A stretch of 35,231 nucleotides of DNA, taken from positions 13,699-48,929 of the forward strand of contig JAUNQW010000010.1 of assembly GCA_030535975.1 (NCBI GenBank), in the 5' to 3' direction. A model generated the notes under the pieces. That model had not been told where the DNA came from. It made no database searches and was given only the letters and a program-made list of their open reading frames with translations. Numbering within the stretch: the stretch's first letter is position 1; each line of letters opens with the position of its first letter. Below are positions 10,885-19,834 of the stretch, in pieces. Both the position numbers and the translations under genes were made by a program. The stretch is from Atopococcus tabaci. Lineage in GTDB: Bacteria; Bacillota; Bacilli; Lactobacillales; Carnobacteriaceae_A.

Positions 10885-11748
10885 TTACTCTTTATCTTTA
10901 TCCCTGTGTGTTCGATTCACAATGTAGCCTGCAGCTTGGTACTTTTGAGCTATTCTTTCGGTAAGGGCTACGGAGCGGTGTTTACCGCCGGTACAGCCTA
11001 TTGCGACCGTCACACTTGCTTTTCCTTCAAGCTTATATCTCGGCAATAGGAAATCAAGTAAGTCCGTATATTTTTCATAAAACAACTCTGTATCAGGCTG
11101 CGACATAACATAGTCATAAACTTCTTCATCGAGTCCTGTTTTAGGTCTTAATTCATCAATATAGTAAGGGTTAGGAAGAAATCTCACATCGATTACTAAG
11201 TCAGCATCCAGCGGGGTACCATGCTTAAAACCAAAAGATAACAGTTCGATATGAAAGGCTTCCTGCTTCTCCACATTGAATTTATCAATGATTTTTTCTC
11301 TCAGCCCTCTAGAATTGAGATTCGTTGTATCTATAATGATATCTGACCGGCCTTTAATTCCTTCTAATAATTCTTTTTCTTTTAAGATTCCATCCAGTAT
11401 TCTTCCCTGGGTTGACAGGGGATGTAAGCGTCTGGATTCTTTATAGCGGGCAACAAGCGAGCGGTCACTGGCATCCAAAAACAATATCTTTGGAGTAATA
11501 TTTAAGTCTTTTAAATTTTCTTCTACAATTTCAGAAAAATCATTAAAAAATTCCCGTGATCTTAAATCAACAACCAAAGCAACACGATTAAAACTCTCGG
11601 ATTGATCAAACAACTCAATAAAAGTTGGAATCAAACTAGGTGGTAAGTTATCTATACAGTAATAGCCCATATCTTCAAAGCATTGCATGGCAACTGTTTT
11701 TCCAGCGCCGCTCATACCGGTGATAATAGCTGTTTGCAAATTTGCCAA
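10885..11748 (-). CDS. rapZ: RNase adapter / nucleotide-binding protein RapZ (YvcJ)
   Basis: 287 aa P-loop protein. The Walker A GMSGAGKT lies at residues 11-18, the Walker B-like LVVDLRSR in mid-protein, and the C-terminal domain holds GCTGGKHRSV, the family signature. In E. coli RapZ guides RNase E to the GlmZ sRNA. In Firmicutes YvcJ is a nucleotide-binding protein linked to competence, and its exact role is less clear. The start is a TTG with AGGGG 7 nt upstream. It is the first gene of the rapZ-yvcK-whiA operon. Confidence 0.95.
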   Translation of the reverse strand: MANLQTAIITGMSGAGKTVAMQCFEDMGYYCIDNLPPSLIPTFIELFDQSESFNRVALVVDLRSREFFNDFSEIVEENLKDLNITPKILFLDASDRSLVARYKESRRLHPLSTQGRILDGILKEKELLEGIKGRSDIIIDTTNLNSRGLREKIIDKFNVEKQEAFHIELLSFGFKHGTPLDADLVIDVRFLPNPYYIDELRPKTGLDEEVYDYVMSQPDTELFYEKYTDLLDFLLPRYKLEGKASVTVAIGCTGGKHRSVALTERIAQKYQAAGYIVNRTHRDKDKE

Positions 11749-11844
11749 TGGCAGACCCCTATCTAAAAGATTAAAAAAACATTCAACTCTTTAATTTTAG
11801 CATTCTGCTTTTATCTTTTCCACTTCCATGACTATAATCTATGA

Positions 11845-11874
11845 ATTGTATATTATTTCTACGAGTATGTCCAA
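11845..11874 (-). promoter_or_regulatory. Putative promoter of the rapZ-yvcK-whiA operon
   Basis: Minus-strand TTGGAC (11869-11874), then TATACA (11847-11852, spacer 16) or TACAAT (11845-11850, spacer 18). It lies between the ppk terminator and rapZ. Confidence 0.5.
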
Positions 11875-11889
11875 CTTTAAGGTATTTAA

Positions 11890-11923
11890 AAAGTATCCAG
11901 AATATATGGAATTCTGAATACTT
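11890..11923 (-). terminator. Rho-independent terminator after ppk
   Basis: Inverted repeat AAGTAT-CAGAAT / ATTCTG-ATACTT with one bulge, followed by five T on the minus strand, a few nt after the ppk stop. Confidence 0.8.
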
Positions 11924-11931
11924 CGACCTGT

Positions 11932-14148
11932 TTAATATTTATTTTTACCTAATATTTTATCAGTTAATTTCTCGAACCAATTTTTCTTGATTCTTTCAGG
12001 TTCTATTTGCTTTTTCTGAGCTGTACGTTCCAATAGTTTTTTTTGTGCTCCAATAACTTCCTCACCCGGTTGCGGTTGTAACTTCACATATTTTTCATCA
12101 GCCTGCAATTCCCATGCCTTATGGTTATCAGCCAGATAAAGTTTCAAAATGTCAATAATTCGATTTGTAAACTCTTCATTTTGCTGCATTGGAAAAGCAA
12201 TCTCTACCCGGCGCGATAAGTTTCTAGTCATCATATCAGCTGAAGACAAATAAAGCTTAGGCTTGTCATTATTATTAAAATAATAGATACGAGTGTGCTC
12301 CAGGAAACGTCCAACAATTGAACGTACTGTAATATTTTCGCTCAGACCTGGAATTCCAGGAATTAAACAACAAATCCCTCGAATAATAAGTTCGATTTTT
12401 ACACCTGCCTGGGAAGCTTCATATAACTTCTTGATATAAGTTTTATCTGTTAAAGAATTCATCTTAGCAACGATATGGCCGTTTTGAAATTCTTTTTGAT
12501 TTTCAATTTCATTATGAATTTTTTCGATAAAGGTACTTCTTAATTCATCAGGGGATACATGGAGGTGATTATAATCCGGCTGTTTGGAATAACCGCTTAG
12601 ATAATTAAAGAAATTAAAAACATCTTCAGTAATACTCTCTTCAGTAGTTATATAACCCAAGTCTGTATATTGAAGAGCTGTTGCGTCATTATAATTACCT
12701 GTTCCCAAATGAACATAGCGTCTATAGTTCTCGGCTTTTCTTTTCACGATTAGAGTAGCTTTAGAATGAGTTTTTAACTCTTTCACCCCATAAATAACAT
12801 ACACGCCTGCTTCTTCAAGTTCATTGGCCCAAACCACATTATTATGTTCATCAAAGCGAGCTTTCAACTCCACTAAAACAGTGACTTGGATGCCATTTTT
12901 TGCTGCTCTCTTTAAATTGGCAATCAATGGTGAATCTTTACTCACTCGGTACAGAGTCTGCTTGATAGAAACGGTATCCGGGTCACCGGCTGCTTTGGCT
13001 ACTAATTCTATGACAGGATCAAAAGAATCAAAGGGATGGTGCAGTAGAATTTCTTCACCAGAATCCAGCACATCAAACATATTAAGTTTTTTTAGTTGGG
13101 CTGGGTAATAGGGCTCAAAATCTGTGTAACCTGAACCTGGATATTCATTGACCAGCTCACCCCGCAATTCCCATAGATAATCCAAGTCTAATGGGCCGTT
13201 TACAGCAGAGACATCCTGCTCAGATAAGGACAGCGCCTGAATTAAGAAAGCAACATCCTCCACTACCTCCTGAGAGGCACCTCTAGTATCAATTTCTAAG
13301 CGGACAGCTACGCCGTTTTCTCGACGCTCTAAATAATTTTCTATAACTGAAAGTAAATCTTCTGCCCCTTCTTCATGAATCTCTGCATCTGCATTACGAG
13401 AAACTCGAAAGTTAAAAACATAATCCACTTGGTAGCCTTTGAAAAGTGTTTGAATACTATTTTTAATCACTTCTTCAATTAATATTATTACTTTTTTGTT
13501 TTCTTCTTCCAAAAGATAATATCGATCTAACATTTGAGGAATAGGTATAATTGCGATAAAAGGATTCTCATCTTTTGTTAATCTGCAAAAAAGATGGATA
13601 ACTTCATTTTCCAAATTAGGAAAAGGTCGGTAAGCATCAATACCATAAGGTGTAATAGCAGGCAGAATCTTTTTTTCAAAAATATCTTCTACCTCTTCTT
13701 TGTAAGAAGGATTTAGATCCTCAGCCCGTCTGTGAGCATAGCCATATACTTCTTCAACTTCTTCTATCTTTTGATTGTAAAGTTTATATTGATAGTTTAT
13801 ATTTTCTTCATTTTTTTCAGCAATCTCTGCTAATTGCTTTTCAGCTGACCATTGTTTTTTACTATCCACTTCGCTGCTGCCGAATTTCACTTGGTCTTGG
13901 AGTCCTGCGACACGGACACGCACAAACTCGTCTAAATTTGTCGATCCTATAGCTAAAAAAGTCAATTGTTCTGGCAAAGGATTAGTATCATCTTCGGCTT
14001 CTGCAATAACTCGAGCATTAAAGTCTAACCAGGATAACTCTCTATTTTGGTAATACTTTGGATTATCAAAATTTTCGGTTGGAATCAGCCGGTCATTGTG
14101 TGCCGATTCTTCTACATTACTTGAAGCTGCTTTATTATCCTCTGGCAT
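11932..14148 (-). CDS. ppk1: Polyphosphate kinase 1
   Basis: Makes long-chain polyphosphate from ATP, reversibly, through a phosphohistidine. It is 738 aa, typical of PPK1. The N-domain begins with NRELSWLDFNARV; the middle and C-terminal catalytic domains are phospholipase D-like. The autophosphorylated His is in LKTHSKATLIVKRK, followed by YVHLGTGNYN. SADMMTRNLSRRVEIAFP is the second conserved C-domain block. A hydrophilic tail of about 35 residues is Lys-rich. The ATG has GGAGG 6 nt upstream. It follows ppx on the same strand, so synthesis and hydrolysis of polyphosphate are linked, and the pst/pho regulon lies about 10 kb away. Confidence 0.97.
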   Translation of the reverse strand: MPEDNKAASSNVEESAHNDRLIPTENFDNPKYYQNRELSWLDFNARVIAEAEDDTNPLPEQLTFLAIGSTNLDEFVRVRVAGLQDQVKFGSSEVDSKKQWSAEKQLAEIAEKNEENINYQYKLYNQKIEEVEEVYGYAHRRAEDLNPSYKEEVEDIFEKKILPAITPYGIDAYRPFPNLENEVIHLFCRLTKDENPFIAIIPIPQMLDRYYLLEEENKKVIILIEEVIKNSIQTLFKGYQVDYVFNFRVSRNADAEIHEEGAEDLLSVIENYLERRENGVAVRLEIDTRGASQEVVEDVAFLIQALSLSEQDVSAVNGPLDLDYLWELRGELVNEYPGSGYTDFEPYYPAQLKKLNMFDVLDSGEEILLHHPFDSFDPVIELVAKAAGDPDTVSIKQTLYRVSKDSPLIANLKRAAKNGIQVTVLVELKARFDEHNNVVWANELEEAGVYVIYGVKELKTHSKATLIVKRKAENYRRYVHLGTGNYNDATALQYTDLGYITTEESITEDVFNFFNYLSGYSKQPDYNHLHVSPDELRSTFIEKIHNEIENQKEFQNGHIVAKMNSLTDKTYIKKLYEASQAGVKIELIIRGICCLIPGIPGLSENITVRSIVGRFLEHTRIYYFNNNDKPKLYLSSADMMTRNLSRRVEIAFPMQQNEEFTNRIIDILKLYLADNHKAWELQADEKYVKLQPQPGEEVIGAQKKLLERTAQKKQIEPERIKKNWFEKLTDKILGKNKY

Positions 14149-14244
14149 AATATTCCTCCATTTTAACTAATATATATATTAATAGGTTAGCATAGAAACA
14201 ATATTTCGGCTGAAGTTAACCTTTTCTTTTCACAAAGCCTATAC

Positions 14245-15792
14245 TTATTTAACATGGTCATTAAAAGTAATATGTAAATCTCCATCGATAAAACGCTGAA
14301 TATGATTTTTTTGTTTATTGGCTCGATACTCTTCGGCAATAAGACTGCCGGCATAATTAACAGTTAAATTATAATCTCCCGAATCTGTTGGATCTATTTG
14401 AATATTTTCAACGATATTCACCTGAGAATCATTCAACGCTTCAGCAAATTTAACAATACCGCCTAAGTAGAGAATCCGCTCTAATTCTACAGAAGTAAAC
14501 CATGATTTAAAATCTTCAGTGTATTGATTAAAAAGAGATTTGTTCTTAAAACTAGCAATCAATGCTATTGTGATTCTTTCTTTTTGATTAAAGCCGGCTA
14601 AAGAAATATTTGAAATAATATAAAAGGTGTGTTGAGACCAGCCGCTATTTTCGATGTAGGCACCTAAGTAATATAAAACACATCCATAGTACATTATTTT
14701 TAATTCTTTCTGTGACAATGTAAGTATCTTATTTTTTTCCAGCTCTCGCACAAGTTCATCAGCTATTATGAAACGCTGGTTAACAGCATAAGAAGACACT
14801 TTATATTTCCGAGCGATACGAGCGATCTGCTGTGCTTTGATATTGCTCAATCCATAAGGAGTATTATACTTTTCATTCAGATACTCTATAATATATCCTT
14901 CCCGCAGCCCATTATTAGAAATATACAGATTTTCTGATTCTGCAACTTCCAGGATCTGCTGAAAAACAATGTTGGCAGGAATGATTGTATCTTTTCTTTC
15001 TTTAGAAAGTCCATCCAAGTCATCCAGGTCGGACATAGTTCGCGAAGTGAAAATCTGCAATGTCTCTTCGATATCTTTAACAGACATACGATAACCATGG
15101 ATTCCTGCAATAGGATAGTCATTCGCACGCTGGTGGACCTCCCCGATATTACGAACAGATCCTCCTATACCAATGATACTAACCTCACTGTCAACGAGCC
15201 AGTCGAGTGTTTCCAGCTGCTGTCGGATAAATTTGCAAGTTTTTTTGATAGCTTTGGTATTATTGTGACTGCTTTCCTCAAAAAACTTTTCCTTCAACGT
15301 TACTGCTCCAAAGGGTAAGCTTACCGTTTCTAAACGTCTGTCCTGGGTGAAAAGTACGACCTCCGTACTCCCGCCGCCTATGTCTACTGTTACTCCCTTT
15401 TTAAAATCCATCGTATGTCGCACAGCATAATTCCCATAAAATGCTTCTTGATCTTCTGACAGCACCTGCATATCAAGGTCCAGCTTTTTCTTTACTTCCT
15501 TTTCAATGGCTTTGACATTTTTTGACTGTCGGACGGCAGCAGTAGCTACATAGATGGTATTTTCTACATCAAAGCGCATAACGACTCTCTTAAAATTTAT
15601 TAAAATTTTGGTTAATTTATCGATACCTTCACGCGTCATTTCACTGTCTTCATTTATATAACTAGCTAAACGAGCTGGAACTTTAATATTTTGCAGTTCC
15701 GAAACATTATAAAATTGGTCATAAGAAAATATAACCAGTCTGACGGTATTGGATCCTATGTCCACAAGAGCGACACGATTTTCGTTTTTCAT
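14245..15792 (-). CDS. ppx: Exopolyphosphatase (Ppx/GppA family)
   Basis: Releases orthophosphate from polyphosphate ends, or acts on pppGpp in some relatives. It is 515 aa, the long form. The actin-like ATPase fold is shown by VALVDIGSNTVRLVIF at the N-terminus, ATAAVRQSKN, VDIGGGSTEVVLF and IIGIGGSVRNIGE. The C-terminal half resembles an HD-type domain but with a degenerate motif. The frame extends upstream to 15825, but I prefer ATG 15792. AAGGAAGGA lies about 10 nt before it and DIGSNT then falls at the usual distance, whereas 15825 has no ribosome site. It is paired with ppk1 downstream, 96 nt away. Confidence 0.92.
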   Translation of the reverse strand: MKNENRVALVDIGSNTVRLVIFSYDQFYNVSELQNIKVPARLASYINEDSEMTREGIDKLTKILINFKRVVMRFDVENTIYVATAAVRQSKNVKAIEKEVKKKLDLDMQVLSEDQEAFYGNYAVRHTMDFKKGVTVDIGGGSTEVVLFTQDRRLETVSLPFGAVTLKEKFFEESSHNNTKAIKKTCKFIRQQLETLDWLVDSEVSIIGIGGSVRNIGEVHQRANDYPIAGIHGYRMSVKDIEETLQIFTSRTMSDLDDLDGLSKERKDTIIPANIVFQQILEVAESENLYISNNGLREGYIIEYLNEKYNTPYGLSNIKAQQIARIARKYKVSSYAVNQRFIIADELVRELEKNKILTLSQKELKIMYYGCVLYYLGAYIENSGWSQHTFYIISNISLAGFNQKERITIALIASFKNKSLFNQYTEDFKSWFTSVELERILYLGGIVKFAEALNDSQVNIVENIQIDPTDSGDYNLTVNYAGSLIAEEYRANKQKNHIQRFIDGDLHITFNDHVK

Positions 15793-15841
15793 GAAAGATT
15801 CATCCTTCCTTATTGTTTCTATCATAAAGAGTTTTATGCAA

Positions 15842-15873
15842 AATAAAAAGAGAATTTATCATTCTCTTTTTAT
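15842..15873 (-). terminator. Rho-independent terminator after trxB
   Basis: AAAAGAGAAT..ATTCTCTTTT hairpin with a 5-nt loop, flanked by A and T runs, directly after the trxB stop. It looks functional in both directions. Confidence 0.85.
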
Positions 15874-15876
15874 TTT

Positions 15877-16809
15877 TTACTCTTTGATCGATTGGATGTA
15901 GTTAAATACATCATTACCTGCAACACTTCCATCCCCTACCGCAGTGGCTACTTGTCTGAGTGCTGTTTGACGAACATCCCCCACAGCATATATTCCTTCG
16001 ATAGAAGTTCGCATCTGCTCATCTGTTTCAATCCAGCCCTCTTCATTTAAAATTCCTAGATCAGCAAATGGACGGGTATTAGGAACTAATCCTATATATA
16101 TAAAAATCCCATCTGTTTTAAACTGGCTGCGTTCCCCGGTCGGATGATTATAAAGTGTGAGTTCATTCACGAAGGAGTCTCCCATGATTTCTTCTACTTC
16201 AGTGTCCCAAATAAACTCCATTTTATCATTAGCAAACGCCCGATCCTGTAGAATTTTCTGAGCTTTCAGCTGATCACGTCGGTGAATAAGTGTTACCTTA
16301 TCCGCAAACTGGCTGAGATAGCTCCCTTCTTCAACAGCAGAGTTTCCTCCACCAACCACTACAACTTCTTTGTTACGATAGAACACTGCATCGCAGACTG
16401 CACAATAAGAAATCCCACGACCTTTAAACTCTTCTTCACCCGACACATTTAATTTTTTGTTTTCACTTCCTGTTGCAATAATCACAGCATGTGAACGATA
16501 AATCTTTTTACCTGAAATCACTTGTTTATATTCATTCGTGTTTTCGACTCTGTCCACTGGGCCAAAGGTGTATTCAGCCCCAAATTGCAAAGCCCCTTTA
16601 TACATTTCTTGAGCTAAATCAGATCCTGAAATCGAAGAAAAGCCTGCATAATTTTCAATTTTTTCTGTATTATTCAGCTGTCCACCCGGTAAACCCGCAT
16701 CTAGAATCAAGGTATCCAGATCTGCTCGAGAACTGTACAGGGCAGCTGACAAGCCGCCAGGACCTCCGCCAATAACTATAACATCATATATTTTCTCAAC
16801 AATTTCCAA
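15877..16809 (-). CDS. trxB: Thioredoxin-disulfide reductase
   Basis: FAD enzyme that passes electrons from NADPH to thioredoxin. It is 310 aa, the low-molecular-weight type. The FAD Rossmann motif VIGGGPGGLSAALY is at residues 12-25, the redox-active CAVC at 136-139, the NADPH motif VVVGGGNSAVEEG follows, and the C-terminal AVGDVRQTALRQVATAVGDGS binds FAD. The start is TTG with AGGAGG about 9 nt upstream. It lies 29 nt after galU and may be cotranscribed with it from the galU promoter. Confidence 0.97.
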   Translation of the reverse strand: MEIVEKIYDVIVIGGGPGGLSAALYSSRADLDTLILDAGLPGGQLNNTEKIENYAGFSSISGSDLAQEMYKGALQFGAEYTFGPVDRVENTNEYKQVISGKKIYRSHAVIIATGSENKKLNVSGEEEFKGRGISYCAVCDAVFYRNKEVVVVGGGNSAVEEGSYLSQFADKVTLIHRRDQLKAQKILQDRAFANDKMEFIWDTEVEEIMGDSFVNELTLYNHPTGERSQFKTDGIFIYIGLVPNTRPFADLGILNEEGWIETDEQMRTSIEGIYAVGDVRQTALRQVATAVGDGSVAGNDVFNYIQSIKE

Positions 16810-16838
16810 AGTAATATACCTCCTGCTTTATAGAACAG

Positions 16839-17714
16839 TTAGTTTAACTGTTCTGCCGTCTCGATAATGAATTTTTTCAAGTGATCTTTGTGCTTAGGAT
16901 GTGTCAGACCATATTCTAAAGTTGTTTCCAAAAAGCCGTTCTTATTCCCTACATCAAAACGCTCACCTTTAAAGTTCAGGGCAAATACTCTCTGGGTATG
17001 ATTCAATCGATCGATCGCATCGGTTAATTGAATTTCATTGCCCTGACCGCGCTCTTGAGTTTCTAATAATTCAAAAATTTCGGGCGTCAGCAGGTAACGG
17101 CCGATAATCGCCATATTACTGGGAGCATCTTCCGGGTCAGGCTTTTCTACAAACTGGTTCACATGAAAGAGTTCCTCATTATATTGACCATTTGGATCGA
17201 TGATTCCATATTTTGAAGTATCTTCTTGAGGAACTTCCATCACAGCTAGAGTAGAGGCGTGAGTTTCATCATAAGCATTCATGAGCTGTTTGGTTAAAGG
17301 AATATCGTCCTTCATTAAGTCATCTCCCAGCATCACCACAAAAGGCTCGTCACCAACAAATGCTTTGGCCTGAAGAACAGCATGACCTAATCCTTCAGGA
17401 TAAGACTGGCGGACAAAGAAAAGATTTATACCTGTTGTTTCTTTGACGAGCTGCAGTAAGTCATCTTGTTCTTGTCTGATTAAATAATCTTCTAATTCTG
17501 GATTAGAATCAAAATGGTCCTCAATCGCACGTTTATTTCTACCTGTGACAATTAAAATATCTTCTATTCCTGATTCCAAGGCTTCTTCGACAATAAATTG
17601 AATCGTAGGCTTGTCGACGATCGGCAGCATCTCTTTAGCCAGAGCTTTTGTGGCAGGTAAAAACCGAGTTCCTAAACCTGCGGCAGGAATAACTGCTTTC
17701 TTTACTAGACTCAT
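16839..17714 (-). CDS. galU: UTP-glucose-1-phosphate uridylyltransferase
   Basis: Makes UDP-glucose for glycolipid, teichoic-acid glucosylation and Leloir pathway use. It is 291 aa. The nucleotidyltransferase signature [26 protein letters not shown] is at residues 11-36, with VMLGDD, the metal-binding region, near 110 and FVEKP near 170. The ATG has AGGAGG 7 nt upstream and a good sigma-A promoter of its own. It lies upstream of trxB. Confidence 0.97.
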   Translation of the reverse strand: MSLVKKAVIPAAGLGTRFLPATKALAKEMLPIVDKPTIQFIVEEALESGIEDILIVTGRNKRAIEDHFDSNPELEDYLIRQEQDDLLQLVKETTGINLFFVRQSYPEGLGHAVLQAKAFVGDEPFVVMLGDDLMKDDIPLTKQLMNAYDETHASTLAVMEVPQEDTSKYGIIDPNGQYNEELFHVNQFVEKPDPEDAPSNMAIIGRYLLTPEIFELLETQERGQGNEIQLTDAIDRLNHTQRVFALNFKGERFDVGNKNGFLETTLEYGLTHPKHKDHLKKFIIETAEQLN

Positions 17715-17740
17715 AATGTATCCTCCTATTTATTTGATTT

Positions 17741-17769
17741 ATTATAACAATTTGTAGCCTTTTACTCAA
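17741..17769 (-). promoter_or_regulatory. galU promoter
   Basis: Minus-strand TTGAGT (17764-17769) and consensus TATAAT (17741-17746) spaced 17 nt, just upstream of the galU ribosome site. Confidence 0.82.
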
Positions 17770-17811
17770 TTTTGTCGTATCACAAGCTCTATTTCTCCTT
17801 ATTTAAGATAT

Positions 17812-17845
17812 GAAAAAACCAAGCTCCGGACTAGAACTTGGTTTA
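17812..17845 (-). terminator. Rho-independent terminator after lgt
   Basis: AACCAAG / CTTGGTT stem with a 13-nt loop and a run of six T on the minus strand, 8 nt after the lgt stop. It separates hprK-lgt from galU. Confidence 0.85.
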
Positions 17846-17852
17846 ATTGTGT

Positions 17853-18707
17853 TTAAGAGTGGTCCCTTCTGCGCTTTTCAGAAGCGATGCCTTCCATATA
17901 ATCAGGTAAAGGAAATACATTTCGGCGACGGTAAATCATGACGGCTACAGCTATAATAAAAAGCAACAGAGATAAAGCTTGGGAAACCCGTATCGATGAT
18001 CCCCATAAATATAAACTGTCTGTACGCAGGCCCTCAATAAAAAAGCGGCCGAAGGAGTACCAGGCAACATACAGCAAAGCAACTTCCCCGCGCTTAAGCA
18101 AACCTTGACGCCGGCGAAGAATCAATAGAATAATCACACCTGCTAAATTCCATAAAGACTCATATAAAAAAGTGGGTTGATAGTAAATATCTTCAATTCT
18201 CATCTGCTCAATAATAAAGTTGGGCAGCATTAAATTTTCCAGAAAGCTTCTTGTCACTTCTCCGCCGTGGGCTTCTTGGTTCATAAAGTTTCCCCAGCGT
18301 CCGATTGCCTGGGCTAGAAGAACTGAGGGAGCGATGAGATCCAGGGTTAACCAAACTGGGACCTGACGACGGTTACTAAACCAGATCAAGGTCAATCCTC
18401 CGGCAATGAGCCCTCCGTAAATCGCTAATCCACCTTCCCAGACCGCCAGAATGTCACCCGGATTTTGAAGATAATAATTTAAGTTAAATAAGACATAATA
18501 CAGTCGGGCGCCTAGATATCCTAAAGGAACCATCCATATCGCTAAATCAATAACATAGTCATTGTCCAAGCCTAAATAAACTGCTTCCCGTCCGGCAAGC
18601 CAGAGACCCACAAAAATAGCGACTGCCATAATAACTCCATACCACATCACATTTATCGAGCCCAATTGAAAAGCAACCGGATTTAAGGCTGCTAAAAATA
18701 TATTCAT
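17853..18707 (-). CDS. lgt: Prolipoprotein diacylglyceryl transferase
   Basis: Integral membrane enzyme that attaches diacylglycerol from phosphatidylglycerol to the lipobox Cys of prolipoproteins. It is 284 aa with about seven hydrophobic segments. The Lgt signature GRWGNFMNQEAHGGEV is in mid-protein and RPTFLYE-type QPTFLYESLWN is present; the C-terminal region R-x-F-I-E-G-L-R-T-D is conserved. The ATG start is 15 nt after hprK, with a GGAGG-type site at the end of that gene. It would act on PstS in this window. The hprK-lgt order is conserved in Firmicutes. Confidence 0.97.
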   Translation of the reverse strand: MNIFLAALNPVAFQLGSINVMWYGVIMAVAIFVGLWLAGREAVYLGLDNDYVIDLAIWMVPLGYLGARLYYVLFNLNYYLQNPGDILAVWEGGLAIYGGLIAGGLTLIWFSNRRQVPVWLTLDLIAPSVLLAQAIGRWGNFMNQEAHGGEVTRSFLENLMLPNFIIEQMRIEDIYYQPTFLYESLWNLAGVIILLILRRRQGLLKRGEVALLYVAWYSFGRFFIEGLRTDSLYLWGSSIRVSQALSLLLFIIAVAVMIYRRRNVFPLPDYMEGIASEKRRRDHS

Positions 18708-18722
18708 ATCTATCCTCCAAGA

Positions 18723-19670
18723 CTATTCATTTTTATTTTTTTTGGCATTTTCAGCCATTAAACGATTCATATTTTCCATTAATTTCTCAGAGGCATCATA
18801 GCCTAACTGTTTCGATCGAATGGACATTGCTGCTGTTTCAATAATAATAGCAATATTTCGACCGGGAGAGACCGGTATGACCATACTGGGGATTTCTACA
18901 TCAAATATTTTTTGATGATTTACATCAGCGCCTAAACGATCATACATAGTATCTTCATTCCATAACTCTAAATGAACAATTAAATTCACACGCGCTCGCT
19001 CCCGCACAGCTCCCACTCCAAACATATGGGTAACATCAATAATACCAATCCCGCGGATTTCAATCATATGTTTAGTGACTTCAGGTGACTCGCCATATAC
19101 TAAGACACCATCAGTCGTATATAAATCCACTCGATCATCCGTTACTAATCTGTGGCCCCTGCGTATCAGATCTAAAGCAGTTTCACTTTTCCCAATACCA
19201 CTTTGACCAGTAATTAAAACTCCCATTCCATTAACATCTAATAAAACACCGTGGATTGACTTTCTTTGGGCAAGTTCCCTCTCTAAAACATTGGTCACGC
19301 GGCTGGAAAGCTGGGTGGTTCTTCGTTCAGAAGTTAAGATTGGGATGCCTGCTTTTTGGGTATGCTCAATCAATTCCTTAGGAGGTTCTAAACCTCTAGA
19401 AATTAAAAAAGCCGGCGTTTCCTTTTGACAGAGGAAATCAAATATTTCGTCACGATTTTCAGAAGTCATGGTCCGTGAATAAGATATCTCAGTCTTACCG
19501 TATAATTGCAGACGTTCTTTTGGATAATACTTTAAATATCCTGCCAGTTCAAGTGCAGGCCGATAAATATCATCCGTAATAATTTCTTTATTTATATATT
19601 CATGGCCATATAAAACATGAATGTCATCTAATATTTTTAAAAGCTGGCGGACGGAAATTGTATGAACCAT
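18723..19670 (-). CDS. hprK: HPr kinase/phosphorylase
   Basis: Phosphorylates HPr on Ser46 when glycolytic intermediates are high and dephosphorylates it otherwise. P-Ser-HPr is the corepressor of CcpA. It is 315 aa. The Walker A GQSGIGKS is at residues 155-162, followed by HRLVTDD and the family signature EIRGIGIIDVTHMFG. The frame opens one codon earlier with TTG (19673), but ATG 19670 sits 7 nt from AAAGGAG and is preferred. It is the first gene of hprK-lgt, divergent from ilvE, and it complements the cre site ahead of gap. Confidence 0.97.
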   Translation of the reverse strand: MVHTISVRQLLKILDDIHVLYGHEYINKEIITDDIYRPALELAGYLKYYPKERLQLYGKTEISYSRTMTSENRDEIFDFLCQKETPAFLISRGLEPPKELIEHTQKAGIPILTSERRTTQLSSRVTNVLERELAQRKSIHGVLLDVNGMGVLITGQSGIGKSETALDLIRRGHRLVTDDRVDLYTTDGVLVYGESPEVTKHMIEIRGIGIIDVTHMFGVGAVRERARVNLIVHLELWNEDTMYDRLGADVNHQKIFDVEIPSMVIPVSPGRNIAIIIETAAMSIRSKQLGYDASEKLMENMNRLMAENAKKNKNE

Positions 19671-19762
19671 CAAGTATCTCCTTTACATTGATCAAAGTCA
19701 TTTATAATCATATTATACATAAAATATTATTCGATTGATTCTTATCAAGAATTTTACAAGAA

Positions 19763-19793
19763 AAACATCTATTCGAAAAGATGTTTGATATAA
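19763..19793 (+). promoter_or_regulatory. Inverted repeat and -10 upstream of ilvE
   Basis: A perfect 8-bp inverted repeat (AAACATCT at 19763-19770, AGATGTTT at 19779-19786) with an 8-nt centre ends just before a consensus TATAAT at 19788-19793. No T run follows the repeat, so an operator is likelier than a terminator. No clear -35 is seen. The binding protein is unknown. Confidence 0.45.
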
Positions 19794-19834
19794 TTAAATT
19801 ATTGATGAATATTTTATATACAAGGGGCGATTTT

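Noticed and set aside
19680-19834. T-box or CodY site upstream of ilvE
   Set aside because: No T-box sequence or anti-terminator is present, and AATTTTACAAGAAAA matches the CodY consensus too poorly.
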